DNA of 64,000 bases from Auriscalpium vulgare (GCA_019915015.1 JAHBBC010000029.1:372001-436000); one strand, 5' to 3'; positions 11,194-24,300 are shown, counted from the stretch's first letter. Notes: generated by a model from the letters alone, not told the origin. Program-made: numbers and translations.

Positions 11194-11690
11194 GGCTGGC
11201 TACCTAGGTGATAGAAACGTGTCAGTCAAAAGCCTCGATGCAGTGCGAATATTGAAGCAAGAGTCATAAGCAGAACTGAATATTTATACGCTGTCAACAT
11301 AGCCGGAGGCTCAGGGGATTGACAGATTGGTATACGGTATAATCATTCGAGACCGCAAAGGAGAGATGTTGCGCACCGTTGTCGTTTGGATAGCACCCTA
11401 CAAAGCAAAACGTATCTGTCAGCTCTGCACGCTACGCGGAAGGAGACGGGTTCAGAACACGTTGTGTGATCACGAGGAGTCATTGACAATAAATGAAGGC
11501 ACGAAGGCCACATCACGAAGGGCTGCAAGAGAACGGAGGACTCACTGTTTGTTGGACGCGACACAAAAACCAGTGGGCAGCGGGACAAGCCGAGGACCCC
11601 AGGGGAGTTCAAACTCCGCCTGAATTCCGCCTTCCCGATTCGAAGGCAAACTAGCGACGGCCCCATCGACATCGTCAAAGCTTCCTCAAG
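11194..11690. promoter_or_regulatory. Divergent promoter region RPB11 / RPL28
   Basis: About 500 bp between the RPB11 start (minus) and the RPL28 leader (plus) with no supported gene. It must carry promoters for both. An ATATTTATA stretch near 11278-11288 is the only TATA-like element I notice; it lies within 90 bases of the RPB11 start. Confidence 0.45.
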
Positions 11691-11857
11691 GTGAGCACGC
11701 CTCCCCTATGCCCCAGCCTGCCCCCAGATGTCGCACAGGCATCTCGGTGTCTGTTTCTGCGCGGGGCAAGTTGCCCGGGCGCGAGAAATGGAGTTTGGCG
11801 GGTTGGATGGACCGTGCGGCGCGCGGATGCTGTTCAGCGAGCTAACATCCGTTGCAG
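11691..11857 (+). other. Probable 5' UTR intron of RPL28
   Basis: CAAG followed by GTGAGC at 11691 makes a good donor, and a pyrimidine-rich stretch ending CCGTTGCAG at 11857 makes a good acceptor three bases before the ATG at 11861. Leader introns are common in ribosomal protein genes. Without it the leader would contain upstream ATGs. Confidence 0.6.
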
Positions 11858-11860
11858 AAA

Positions 11861-12464
11861 ATGCCGACCCATCTGTCGAAGACTCGCAAGCACCGCGGCC
11901 ACGTCTCGGCCGGTCACGGACGTGTGGGCAAGCACCGCAAGCATCCCGGTGGTCGTGGTCTCGCTGGTGGTCAGCACCACCACCGGTGCGTCCCCCGGCT
12001 CGCCGCGCATTCTCGACAAGAGCTGACATCCCGTCGTTAGAACTAACTTTGATAAGTACCATCCTGGTTACTTCGGTAAAGTTGGTATGCGCCACTTCCA
12101 CCTCACCCGCAACCAGTTCTGGAACCCCACCATCAACGTGGACAAGCTGTGGTCACTTGTGCCGGCGGAGAACAAGGAGGGCCTGACGGAGAGTTCGGAG
12201 GTTGTACCTGTGTTGGATCTCCTGGCGCACGGGTACTCGAAGGTTTTAGGCAATGGACAGTGAGTCGCGATGGCCGTTCTTGACAAACTCTTTATCTGAC
12301 ATCCTCTAGACTCCCCAACCTGCCCATCATTGTAAAAGCACGGTTCGTGTCAGCCAAGGCCGAGTGCGTAGAGTCTGCTTCTCCTCCGATGGTGTTCCTG
12401 ATAGTCTTTTTTGTGCAGAGCCAAAATCAGGGCTGCGGGCGGTGTCGTGAAGCTTGTGGCATGA
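11861..12464 (+). CDS. RPL28: 60S ribosomal protein uL15 (yeast L28, human L27A)
   Basis: uL15 is a core protein of the cytosolic large ribosomal subunit. Exons: 11861-11985, 12041-12259, 12310-12363, 12419-12464, giving 147 aa, the expected size. The protein is family-typical from end to end: [18 protein letters not shown], then the Gly/His/Arg-rich loop [31 protein letters not shown], and the C-terminal [13 protein letters not shown]. All three coding introns are 49-55 bp with GT-AG ends. High expression is expected and codon choice is strongly biased. Confidence 0.95.
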
Positions 12465-13025
12465 GCGTGTCTATATTCTGTTTTACTATCATCGCACTTC
12501 ATCTCCACATGCCCCATGATTTGACGCCACCATGCTATGCAACTCATGATCTCCCTGCGATGTCCGTCTGCGTGTGAGTAATGGACGTGTGATTGGATGC
12601 TTCGAGTTCCCAAGCGTGTGGTTCGTCTGAATGTTTTCTGTTCACTACCGCCAGTGGGCCAGTCTATTTTGAGGCATATCAGTGGTGAGATGTCAGCCAA
12701 TGGTCCGCGGCCGAGGATAGCATGTGGTTCCCATGCAGGGCATATCGTGGTCATGCGCAGCTGAGTGCAATCGGAGAAAAAGGCGGCCGTGGCTGGCAGT
12801 CGTCACACGTCCTTGCCCTGTCCCCGAGCCTTTCCCTTCACGACGAGGCGGTTCGACCGAGGGATTTGTGAGTGCGCAGCAAACCGGCGAGCGAGGGAAA
12901 GACGCTTATAAAGCGACGAGATCTGGCCTCTATTAATATTATCGCTCGGAACACCCGGTACGCCCCCTCTCCTTCCACCTCATGCCCTCTGTCTCTAACT
13001 GGTGTAAGTCGTCTCCCAGGTCGCA
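12465..13025. other. Intergenic RPL28 to RING ligase
   Basis: No gene supported. A TTATAAAG at 12906-12913, about 113 bases before the next ATG, is a candidate TATA box for the RING ligase gene. A possible short leader intron (GTGTAAGT ... CCCAG, ending 13020) lies just upstream of the start. Confidence 0.45.
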
Positions 13026-15080
13026 ATGTATCGCTCTTATTTTGTCATGCAAGCAGACAGTCAGCAGTACAGCATGTGGAACAGGACCCGCCGGTTATCG
13101 ACCACGCCGTACCTCGCGCAGGCTGACACCCGGGCCTCCCGACAGGCAACGGCGATGGCGAACAACCCCGCCTTGGCCCCTGGAGGAGACATCGTCATCA
13201 ACATGGGCGACCTGTCAAGGGAGAAGAAGCAGGACACCCTCTTCGGGCCTAATATTGGCATCGTTCCAAGCGGGCCTGCCTGGACGGACTCGGAGCACGA
13301 GAAGCAGAAATTTCTTGACGAGCTAACTCCAGAGATCGTCAAGACTTGGGTGGAGAAGAGCAAGGAGGTGCGTCCGGTCTTCGTGCTGCTGTGCATCAAT
13401 CCTTGACACCGGCCCCTCCGCAGTCGATACAGCCCACGACTACCCTTCAAGCCCTTGTCAACCTCAAACGCCCCACGCTCCGACTCTCGCCGCTTGAGCT
13501 GCATCCATCAGACGACCCGGACCACGTCGAGTCGCATCACCACCATGCTCTCGAGTTCGAGTACGACTGCGATGCCCCGAAGTGCGGCATCTCCGTGCAT
13601 GTCATCCTCACCCCGGAGCAACAGCGCGCCGAGAACGCCGCGGCGAATCGTGTGCTCGTATACGAGACCACGGTTGATGGTGGCTTCGCTCGTGTGCTCA
13701 AGCTCGAGGACGGTGCTACCCTCGAGCTTGGGCGCTTCGAGCATCGGGAGGCCGTTGCCGCGCCGGCTGAATCTACGTCGAAACTCGTCAAGACTCCATC
13801 AACCCCCGAACTCCCCGAGCTGCCGTCCCAGCCGACTGCGCCATCAGTCGTCGAGACCCCCGTGACCGATCCCCGACAGGAACGCAAGCGCCGCTTCACC
13901 ACCGCTCTGAATTTTCGGCGGCGAACGCAAGATCGGTCTGTCTCGGGCCCCGCCCTTGCAGTTGTAGATGCGGACGCTTCTCCTGAAACCGATGTGGAGA
14001 ACAAGGTCGCGGTTGGGAAGGACGAGCAGACGGAAGAGGGCGTCCGCGTTGTCATTCGCCTGGTCGCTTTGGACGAAGACGGCAAAGAGTTGCCCTCTGC
14101 CAATGAGCAGTCGACGTATCTTCATGTCGTTCGGTTCGGTCCGCCCGCTGCGGAAGGTGACGATGTCCGGCCTTGGGTCGTCAAGGTCGCAAAGCGAGAG
14201 GCCACGGTTCGTCATTGCCGCTTTATACTCCTCATCCGCTGGTATTTACTCTGTCGTTCAGATCGGACCGCACACCTTTCATCTGCACGAAATTTACGGT
14301 CTCTCGTCTGCTCCGGCGCATACACCAGCCCCGGCAGTGCCAGTTCCCACATCTCCGCACGCATACCCGCCAACAGCCCCACCCGTGCCAACTCCTCATG
14401 AAGACGAACCGTCGTCTGAATGCCTGGTATGCTTGAGCTCACCTCGCGAGGTTGTCCTGCTGCCCTGCCGCCACCTGGTCGCTTGCAAGGAGTGCGCGGT
14501 CAACATGGTCGAGTTCGGCGCCGGAGGAGCAATCGTGAACGCGGAGGAGCCGTCTACGACTGCCGAACCACCTGCGCCGGAGACGGCCGCCCCGACCGCT
14601 CCTGACGCCCCCGCGGGAACCAGCGACAGCACGACAGCGCCGCCAGCCACAGACAGCGCTGAAGCCCACGCTGAGGCGCCTCCTGCCGAAGGCTCTCCGT
14701 CAGAGCAGCCACCGGTCGTCCCCATCACCTCAATTACCACCAACCCACGCCGAAAGCGGCGCGCCAAGGGCTGGTTTTGCCCTGTGTGCAGACAGCGTGA
14801 GTGTCCCCGCCTATTCTCCCCCTCTGTTCTCACGGTCAGTATCTTCTCAGCATACACGTCTCTGCTGCGCATTACAACGACGCCGCCCGTGGTAGAGGAC
14901 AAGGAGGGCAAGCGCGTGTCCACGTCAACCATGGACCACCCGCTCGATACGGCAACGCCCGCGCCGGTGATCGCCCAGGCCGCCGTGCCCGAGCAGCAGC
15001 AACGCAGCTCGCGCCCATCGTTCTTCCGCGGCCTGTCGCGGGCTGGCCGCAACCACGTCGAACCCGCGTCGGCGGTTTAG
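13026..15080 (+). CDS. Mahogunin (MGRN1/RNF157)-type RING E3 ubiquitin ligase
   Basis: A RING ligase of the mahogunin/LOG2 family; animal members ubiquitinate membrane-trafficking and receptor substrates. Exons: 13026-13367, 13424-14206, 14262-14796, 14851-15080, giving 629 aa. The family's domain ahead of the RING starts near TLQALVNLKRPTLRLSP (about residue 120) and includes LEFEYDCDAPKCGISVHVI. The block HTFHLHEIYGL precedes the RING. The RING begins ECLVCLSSPREVVLLPCRHLVACKEC, but its last Cys pair (FCPVCRQPYTSLLRI) comes only after about 94 Pro/Ala/Glu-rich residues, an unusual insert. The tail is Pro/Ser-rich. The start is uncertain: ATG at 13026 and one at 13155 are both in frame, and no N-myristoylation glycine is visible. 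Confidence 0.85.
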
Positions 15081-16841
15081 ACAGTCATCACACCACTGGG
15101 GCTGTCCGGGATCACTGCGCACCGGACATCTCGTGTACTTTTATGTGTTTCCCTATATCTACTGTATATGCCCCGATGCCCTGTCCCGTTGTCTTACGGC
15201 TCTCATCTATGCCCACCTCTGTGATTTCGGGCCGGCACCGCTTACTCCTACCATATTTTCTGACTTGTCGGCATATTTGGACGTCGTTACCGGGAGACCC
15301 ATCCTTTTGACTCGTACCCAATGAATGAATTGTTTTTAGTCCGCTATGGCTGCCGCCGTCCGGCGCCGCTATGTTCAGGATGAGCGGAAATCTACAAGCC
15401 TGTCATGTGCGCTTTATTGTTGGCAGTGTTGAAGGCTTTTGTCAATTCCGTTGGTACTGCAATTCAAAAATCAGGTTCCAAGGTTACGACACGTTGGCTC
15501 ACTGCATTAGTCAGCACAATCGAAGTACTGGTCTCAGCAGCTCGGCTCTCACAAGAACAACTGCGACAAGCTGGAAACCACGGCGAAAGTGTAGTAGTTG
15601 TGCCACTGTACAAGACTTATCTGTGGATTTCCCCACCGCTCAGAAGACGTCTGTGAACCAGAGACACGTTAGCGCTTACTAAGGTGATGTGTAGTAACAG
15701 TGTATTGTTCTGTATCCGAATGGAAACACGCTTGACCTGGTCGACTCGTGTTCCCTGTGAAGAGCAGCATAAAGCCGACCTGCCGTTCCAGCATTTTTTA
15801 GCCCTACACTTGTTTTTTTGCGATACGTGACGGGGAGGGTGGCGGCAGGCGCTGGCATCACAGTCACAGTCAACACCCAGTGCATTGATGACGATGACGA
15901 ATATGAATCAGCTACGGAGCGGCCACCGCGTGTGAAGCAGTGTTGAGGCAGCGTCAGGTCTGCGCCTGCATTTCACATCAACAAACACACCGCAACCTGT
16001 TCCCACCCGCGCCGCTCTTGCATTCATTTGCGCCAATCTTCCGCGCCCGTTCGGGCACAGCTGTAACAGAAGGTGAGCGCGCTGTAACAATAGGGGTTGT
16101 GTACGACGAGCACGAGGATCCGGCATCGTGGATTTTGTAGTGGCAAACTGATCAACACGAATGGGCGGCGCATAATAAGTGGCCGCAAGAGATGGGTGTG
16201 GACCTGTGGGATATAGTGTCGGGCAAGAGATACATAGAAGCCATATGCCTGTGACTCGTCGAGGTCGAAGAAGTAATGGCGGCAACATTGATCACGTGGT
16301 CAGAGCGGAGTCCAACCCTCGACGAGCGTTAGACGCTAGCACTCGCGCAGTTACTACAGTGATCGCGCTTGAACACCTCAGGTGTGTACGCAGCGATGAG
16401 AGCCTGATATAGGTACTGGAAGGCACAGCTCACTGACAATCTCACTAGATGTTGACATCGATGAATTACCGCAGCGCTTGCCGTATATGTCGTTTCCTTG
16501 GATTCCTTCCAGTGGCACTGCGGCGGAAGCTTGGCTGTTCACGCGACGGCGCCAGGGATATCGATGGGAGCCAATAATTACGACTCGTGACGGCGCTCTT
16601 CTCACAGGATGTCACTGTCCAAGCATACCCGTTCGGTCCACCCTTGTATTTTGACCTCCAAGCAAGGCGTCTAACCATAAGGTGGTCGCCTTCTGATCAG
16701 TTGCAGCAATCCAAAGGCAAGTGAGAAATGCCAGGCAATGCCTCGTGCATGCCCCGAAAAACGGTTCTTATCGTACAGCACAGATGATGACAATCTACAG
16801 AGCTACATCAATACTAGTCCATCTTCCAGTTCTCCGCCTCC
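15081..16841. other. Intergenic, 1.76 kb without a supported gene
   Basis: It lies between the RING ligase (plus) and the F-box-like gene (minus), which converge. Short frames occur on both strands but none shows motifs, consistent codon bias or spliceable partners. I see no RNA gene. Confidence 0.5.
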
Positions 16842-18043
16842 TCAATCAATCACCATTCTAGTCTCCCTCCTCCCGGTGACTAGCGCTTCGAACTGCTCCA
16901 AGCCCGCATCATCTTGCTCGACGTTCCAACTGCGGCAGTTCCAAAAGTAGCCGTCCTGTCTCCAGGAATACCTCATCGGCGCGCGGCCCCATCCGCTGAT
17001 GTTCACGACCGTCAGGTTCTCCAATACGACCAACTCCACGGAAAATGACGTCCATATCTGCGACCAGGTTTGCAAGGGGTAGTGCGGCCCGGCTGCACTT
17101 TCTGCCTCGTCCTCTTTCTGCGCAATCGTGCAGTTGTTCAGTCGGAGGGAGGTGAGTGTGTGTCCGTGCCGTAGGATGAACTGCTTGACTCCGACCTCCT
17201 GATTGAATTGAATGCTTTCCAAGGACAGCGTCGTCAAGTTTGGATAGGAAAGGGAACCGAAGTCCAAGTGGGGATTGACGCCGACCTGCTGGTCTGACGC
17301 CAGAGTTAAGGAGGTGAGAGTCGATGATGGACTGGATAGGAAACTGCGCGGGACGTCTATGCTCCAGAACAAGCCCACTTTATGAGATGTCGGGTGAGTC
17401 GTGGTCGAGATGTGAAGGTGGGTAAGGGATGCCAGCAGCGCACGGAAGGAAGGTTCATCGTAGTAGGCTTGGTGGCCGTCGTAGAGCCCCTCTACGGTGA
17501 GTGATTTCAAGCGTCTTCCGAGCAGGTCTGATGTACTTGTCAGTGCCCGCATCACGACTGCCTGGAAGGATGGCCCGTTGAGAGCGGCCTCGTCCCCGGT
17601 AGAGTTAGAGGATCCCCCCTCCGATGTTTGCATGGGTGAGATAGGCGCGGAGTCGTCGTCGCGAAACGACAAGCTGATGTTATCGACAGCAGGCAGCGCA
17701 TGGAGCCCCGTAAAAGCGATCGCCAGAGCCTCTTTGATTTGCTCATCCTCCGGCGCTAAAGTGCATGTTAGCTTGTGTCGGATGGAAACACGTAGGACAT
17801 ACCGGTGGCCTGCTCTATGTGCTGGTAAGATACATTCCTCACATATCCGGCTACGGACGAATGCATGAGGCTCGCAAAGTGATTGATGCTTGTCAGGTCG
17901 CTCGTGAAACCCACGCAACGGAATGCGCGCGGCGTGGCCAGACTATGCAGGAGCCGGCTCCCTATGCGCATGGTCCTCAAATCCGCTGGGATGAGCTCGT
18001 CAAGAATGATCCCCATGACGTCTGCTGGAGGTTGAGAAGGCAT
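16842..18043 (-). CDS. F-box/LRR-like protein of Agaricomycete type
   Basis: Exons on the minus strand 18043-17803 and 17755-16842, with a 47-bp intron, giving 384 aa. The start MPSQPPADVMGIILDELIPA is F-box-like (the leucine/hydrophobic pattern of PxDVxxxILDEL), although divergent. The rest is a run of leucine-rich units (LTHLHIS, LTSLTLAS, LTTLSLES, LTSLRLNN) with the spacing of irregular LRRs. Agaricomycetes carry large families of such proteins; those with true F-boxes act as substrate receptors of SCF ubiquitin ligases. Substrate is unknown. The C-terminal WGRAPMRYSWRQDGYFW resembles a conserved ending of this group. A Skp1-binding function is inferred. Confidence 0.7.
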
Positions 18044-18751
18044 TGAGACTGATAGTGCGGTGTGATCTATATGCCACCTTCGGCCGTCGATTTTATCTGT
18101 CCCCGGAGCTCTGTTTCTCACCCTGGCTAATATTACCTTTCATCAGTGCAGCCTTCCCTTGCCGTCAAGCTCGCCGAGGGAGAGGCTGACCTCTGCCGCA
18201 AAGATGGCACCTACCAAATTGAATACAAGGACATTCGTACGGGAGCTTCAATACCTCCGTGGTATGCCGTGCAGTCACCGTCGATCACTGACATATCTGA
18301 TGGCAAGGCGATGTCTCGAGCCTTGAGGCATCTCTCCTTTCAGTACGGTCAAGGAGCTTGCAAGGCCAGATACGGCCCATGTCGCATTGCCTCTGATCAG
18401 GGTTGAGCGGTGCGGCTTTTGGCGAGGCTGGGCTCCGTCGAGATGCGCGTCGCAAATGGCCATATCCCCACACAATGAGATGGACCAGGTGTATTGTGTA
18501 ACGGTGTAAAAGCCCAAGACTCTATTAAGCGCGAAAGATGTCGGAACCACAGCTCTCCCCTATGAGAGGATAGCACGAGAATGAGACTATTATTCTTGGA
18601 CAGCTTCAAGCATTCCTCGTTTACTAAATGATGGGGAATAGCAGAGTCATCACCTGTAATCCCCCAATGAGAACAAGGACTCTCCTTGAAGTCGGTCGGC
18701 TGATAGCTCCGGCAACCTTATCACCACAGCACTGCAATTTAACCGTTGTAT
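18044..18751. other. Intergenic F-box gene to P450
   Basis: About 700 bp carrying the promoter of the F-box-like gene and the 3' end of the P450. No gene supported. Confidence 0.5.
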
Positions 18752-20839
18752 TCACAAGGCGCCGCGTCTGGATCGCTTTCGCAACAGGACGGGCATATCT
18801 TTGGTACCCAGCGACAGCGCCGGCTCAGCGATCATGATGCGCTCCCTCCATTCCTCCGCCAATTCTCCCTTTCGCAGTACCGGTTCAACATGCCAATCCC
18901 GCACCAGAAGGACCAGAAAGCACACGATTTCTACAGTGGCAAATTTGCGACCTATGCATTGGCGCGGCCCTGGAGACGGTCATGTTTAGCAGCAGAGAAC
19001 AGCGGGACAGACGCACCGATGCTCCAGGCAGTAGCGGCGTCGGCTTCGCTGGAAACGCCCTGCCATCTGCCGGGATCAAACTTGTAGGGATCCGGGAAGT
19101 GTTTCGGGTTGTATTCTATGATTTGTCAGGGTGCGGGGGATAGGACTGAACGCAAGGTGAGACGTACCCATCCCGATCACATCAATTATTGCCTGCGTTC
19201 CTGCTCGAACGACAACGTCCTGCAGTGAGCCGTCCGCATTCGGGATTCTTAACACGGTGTCTTCCAGTGCCTCCCGCCACATTAGGTAGCCAGAGGCTGT
19301 TGGCATAGCGGCGGTGAGGCCCAGGCTGAGGCAGCATTTGGAATGACGTACGAAAGAGTCGAACGCTTTCATATAATACGGCCAGCACCTTGGGAAGTTT
19401 CCCAAAGTCCTCGAAGACCTGAGCAGAGTGTTCTTCAGTCCTAGCTTGTCCCAAACGGCGCGGGTCATTACCGGTTCGCGATCGTGGCCCACGACTTTTA
19501 TAATTTCTTTATACATGTCTTCTTGAACTTGAGGATAAAGTCCTATCAGCCCCAGAACAGCTGTCATGGTGTTGGCGGTAGTTTCTATACAGGTCGTGAA
19601 CATCGCAATCTGCGAATTTAAGGCAACGAGCGTACCGTGGCCTGCGAACAACAAACTGAACACATTCCCCATGACCTCGCTGTCCTTGAGCTGGACGTTT
19701 TCTTCCTCTTCGTTGGCGGCAACGAGCAAACTGAACACGTCCTTTTTCACCGCCGCACCGCCGCGAATGTCCGCCCTGCGCTCGGAGATCTGATTTCTCA
19801 TATAATCGCCAAGAAATTGACGGGTCGCAGCCATATATCGTGTCCTGAAAGTCTTCAGCGCCACCTCGACAGCTACAGATATTGAGCCGGGACGCACCAT
19901 CGGAAAGGCAGCTTATACATGAACTCCGGAGCGAAGAGAAAAAACGTGACATTGTCAGTATACGTTTTCAACGCGCGCTGGATGGTGATCCCCTGCGCAG
20001 CCGCCTTCTCCTCATTTGCATCCCACGAAACCGGAATGCCAAAGCCGGATATCAGGAGCACGTTGAGCGCGAACTTGAATGTGAGCGTCTGTGTGACGGG
20101 CAGGGACACGCTGTCGCGCGCGTCCCAGCCCTCCGACGCGGTCATGTCGCGGTATACGCGTACCGCGGAGTCCCACACGAGGCTGTACGTCGCGCTCTGC
20201 GTAAACGCAGGGCCCATGACGCGTCGATGGGTCCGCCACATGGGCTGGTTGGACGAGAGCACGTTGTCGCCCCAAGCACTGCGACACGTCACGTCAAAGC
20301 CAAGGATAGAGAGAGATGGGGAGCAATACGCACTTCGTCGTGCGCGCAGAGATGTCAGGCTTGGCCCAGGGTGCGTTCGGTCCACCGCTGACAAGCTGTC
20401 GCATCACGTCGGGTGATGACGTGTAGATTGCGGGCTTGCCAACAAGAAACGGCACGATGGACACAGTCTCGGAGTTCCATCGTCGGTAGACTGCTCAGTC
20501 AGTGCGTCAGAAGACTGTCCTCTGCCAGAAGCATGTTGCTGGATGATCAACGCACAGTTGAGACGCTGATCCCAGGTGAGTCGGAGACCAGGATTCCATT
20601 TGAAGGCAGGCAACACCACACCGGGCAGCGTCAGCTGCTCGAACGGCACCCGGAGCCCAGGGATTGAGCCCACAGCCTGAAGAGTAAGAAGAGATTAGGA
20701 GGACGTATCGGAAGGGGCAGCACAAGACCCGGACACTTACGATGACACCATTTCTGAGTTTGATGACTCTGGACGCGATGAACACAACCAACAATGCGGC
20801 AGCGAGCAACCTCCAGTCGCGGAAAGCGTCGAACATCAT
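18752..20839 (-). CDS. Cytochrome P450 monooxygenase (10 exons)
   Basis: A heme-thiolate monooxygenase, ER-anchored by the N-terminal helix (LLAAALLVVFIA). Minus-strand exons: 20839-20741, 20676-20556, 20490-20334, 20278-19898, 19844-19636, 19584-19472, 19418-19352, 19296-19168, 19115-19017, 18969-18752; 530 aa, normal for fungal P450s. Landmarks are the I-helix AGHETT (about 320-325, split by an intron after the His codon), K-helix YESVR (ExxR, about 377-380), DPYKFDPGRW for the PERF region, and the heme loop WSIGPRQCIG with the ligand Cys at about 463. The first heme-loop residue is Trp, not the usual Phe. The frame is intact through all ten exons. Substrate is unknown. It is unrelated at close range to the P450 pair at 34.7-39.8 kb. 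Confidence 0.88.
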
Positions 20840-21312
20840 GATGGTGAGCGGCCAAAGTCGTGGCGTATCTTGACGACGGCGGACGTGGCGAGCATGGAAA
20901 AAGTCAGACAAATAGAATGCCGAGGCCGAGCATTATATGTAGCCAACGAGGGTCGCAGTCGCTCATATTTGCGCTAAGGTGAAGTTTCATCAAGATGTTG
21001 CCGACAAGTTGACTGTCGAATATTGAATAACCGGATGTGACGCCGACCTGACGACGACCACGCCGACCATACGTGCCACAGCGCGCGTCCGATTCATATT
21101 CGTTTACAATTACAACGTGTATGTAGCATATACTGAAGGTGGTAATGTAGTGATATCGTGGCACAGCTGCCTTGTCGTTTCAACATCGTGTAAGAAATTC
21201 GGGGGGTATATAGACCGATAGATATGGACGCGAACATCCGTCCACCGCATAAGTGCAGATCTGCAAACAGTCCTTTCAAGCTGGCGGCACCCATCGCTGA
21301 GTCCTGATGCCG
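20840..21312. other. Intergenic P450 promoter / CSC1 3' end
   Basis: About 470 bp between two minus-strand genes. No gene supported. Confidence 0.5.
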
Positions 21313-24300
21313 CTATACTGCCTTGGACCCAGTCATCGCACCCGCATCCAGCGGGTCGTCACTGTTCTCCTGTCCCAACGACGGGCGGTGCTGAAGTGTC
21401 GCACGCCGGATCTCGTCTGGTGGCGCCGTCGACACCTGCACGTGGCCCTTCCCGTCAAGCTCCGCGCCGTCCGTCGAATACTCGATGCCCTCCGCTGACA
21501 GCGCGCGCCCAATCTCCTGCGCGATACCCAGCGAGTCGCGCGGCAGCCACACCGCCTGCTGTGGATCGACAGCCGCGGGATGGCTGAAGTCCGTTGGAGG
21601 CTCGGGCTCGGGCGCCTTGATGGAGGGGGAGGGCGACGACGAGCGTGAGCCGCCAGTGTCCGTGAACGAGCCGGATGCCTTTCTCCGCACGCTCTTATTG
21701 TCGACTTCGATTTTGGGTGAACCCTTGCCCTTGTCGGCGAAGTCACGGCTGTTAATATTATCGTCCACCGGCCCTCCATCGTTGGCGGCGACCTGCTCGG
21801 TGGTGGCACCGCCTTGCGTGGCATTCTCCTGCCTCGCTTCATCGTGCGAACGATCGGCCAGTGACAGCGGCAGGTGTTTGATGAGCGGCCCGTAGGAGTT
21901 AACCAGTGTGTTTTGGAAGAACGCCTGAAATAAATAAGTGTGGTCAGAAGACTTCATGTACGCCAATCATGAGCACACTTACAGTAAACACGATCAAGAC
22001 AACCATCAACGCGCCCTCCGGAATAGCACCCGGTTTGTGGTTCTCGTTCTGGGCCAAGAAGAACAGAGCGCAGAGACAGACCTGCTGGATATACAGTCCA
22101 ACAAACACGTGCTGCATCGCCTTGGGGAAGAACAGACCGCCTGTATCGGTGGCCGGGGGTTGATCGTTCACCCAAGTAAACAGGTACTTATACATCAGGT
22201 AGAACAGGAAGAACGTCGCGCAAGCAAGGCCATTGATTATTGGCGAAATGATCGAGTAGCCGAGGGTGATGACGACGAGGAGAGAGGTCTGGGGGAAAAG
22301 CGTGCCCCAATTTGACGTCTTGCCGCGGTACTTGATGTTATACACCGAGCGTGGAGTGGCTCCCATGAGGACCAGCTTCACGTAGTACAAGATAAGGCTC
22401 GCGATTTGCAGGAAGCCACCTGCAGTTCCGGAGAGACCTTGCAGGATCACGTAGCTGTGGACAACACGACGATCAGATACGGAACGACAAGAAACAACGC
22501 GGGTTCACTAACGTCAAGAAGAACGTAGAAGATTTGGGCAAATTCTGGGCCAAAAGCGTCGGCACCGATGTGGGGTTATTAACCAGTCCGGGGAGAGAGG
22601 CGATGATACCGGACGAGAACGTCACAACCAGGAAACCGTTCTGCGGATGCCCCATAGCATGTCAGCATATATATCACTAGAGAGCATGAGGCAGACGTAC
22701 GATCACTTCAAACAAGAAGAACCTGTCCATCAGACTCAATTCGACGCCAGTGCGCTGGGGGATGCCCTCGAGGCGCGCCAAGGTACGGAATATGATAGGG
22801 ACAAGCATGAACAACACCGCTAGCAACACGGTGGGCAGGAAACCTTGGATGAAGCTGACCACGACCGATGGCAGCGTGCAAACCCAGGCCAGCCATTTAT
22901 AGGTCGTGCACAGGGAGTGGATGTTAGACACGGCACCGATGAACGCAACTGCAAAGACCAGTCAGCGGTGCTCAGGCTGCATCCGTGGACAAAGGATACG
23001 TACTAGGAATGGCCCAGGTGATGATGATGCCGATGGTGGCCGCCCAGCTCAACGCCAGCCGGACGCGTCGTTCATACGGATTCAGGCTCAGATTGTCCCA
23101 GATGATGTCGTCCGGCGCAACCTCGACGTACTTGCTCGCCTCGCTCATGCGATACGGATCGTGATGTGTGAGAGACTGAACTGCCAGGTGGGCGGCGATC
23201 TGCCTGTTAAATAGGACGAAGGCACCATTCGCGGGAGGATAAGTCTGGTCGGAGAAGTCCGCCTCTGGGCGGGTTCCCATGCCTGGGATTGTCACTGGCA
23301 CAGAGGGAATATTGATGTTGAGCCCTCCCGCTCGGATATGCCGCGTGCGCTCAGTGGCTTGGGCATCGGCGGCCGTCGTGAGCTCAACGTCGTGCTGAAG
23401 CACCTTGCGCTTCTCCGCGAGTAGTTCATTGGTGACGCGAACCTCCTCGCGTGCCCATTCGATCGTGTCGACCTTCTTGCCCACCAAAGGCAGTGCTGGC
23501 ATCCACGAGAGCAGCGGGAGACGATGCGAGGGGCGCTTGCCAACAGGAACAAGCTGTTCGCCCAGTGTCTTCGGACTCTCGGGATCGCTGGCCTGCTGTG
23601 TGAGAGCCGCGTGCTCGGAGTTCTGAGCATCCGTGGACTTCGCCGCCTTCTTGAGGTTCTTCTTGTGCCGTTTGAACGCCAGCTTCATATACGCCGTCTC
23701 CGCGGACTCGAGCTTCTTCGTCGCTTTAAGACGGCGCTTGTACAAGTCTGGCATATCCCCGAGGTTGCGATTGAGCCACACCCGCCGCACGCCTCCCGGG
23801 AGATGAGAGAACAGGCGGGTGACCGCGGCCTCCGAAAGGTATTTCGTGGGAATTCCAGTGACGAGAATGGTGCTGGCCTGGGAAGAGGACGAATGGGCAG
23901 GGCTGATCAGGAAGTGTTGACGCACGCGCACATAGTGCGCCATCTCGTGCTTGATATTCCACCAAATCCATACTAAGAATAGATTGGCTGCGAAGAACCG
24001 AAAGAATGAAGGAAACACGCACTTGTGGAGAGCCAAGCTACGATGACATGGGCGGCGTATCGCGACTGCTTGTTGGGCTGCACGTTTCCGAAGATGAACT
24101 TATCCAAACCCTCGTGTCCTGGCACATTGGTGTTGACAGAGGTCGCGGGAAGCAGAACAGCCCAAGAGACGAGCCATATGGGGAGCATGATGCGAACGAG
24201 GGAGCGGAGATAGCGAACATAGAAATATGCATCCATTCCATTGATGTTCTTTATTTTTCTGTAGTCGGCTTTGAACACGTGGAGAGGCCATCCTAGCCAT

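Noticed and set aside
22906..24296. Several plus-strand frames of 60-150 codons
   Set aside because: They are antisense shadows of the CSC1-like gene, which has family motifs and a full splice model on the minus strand.
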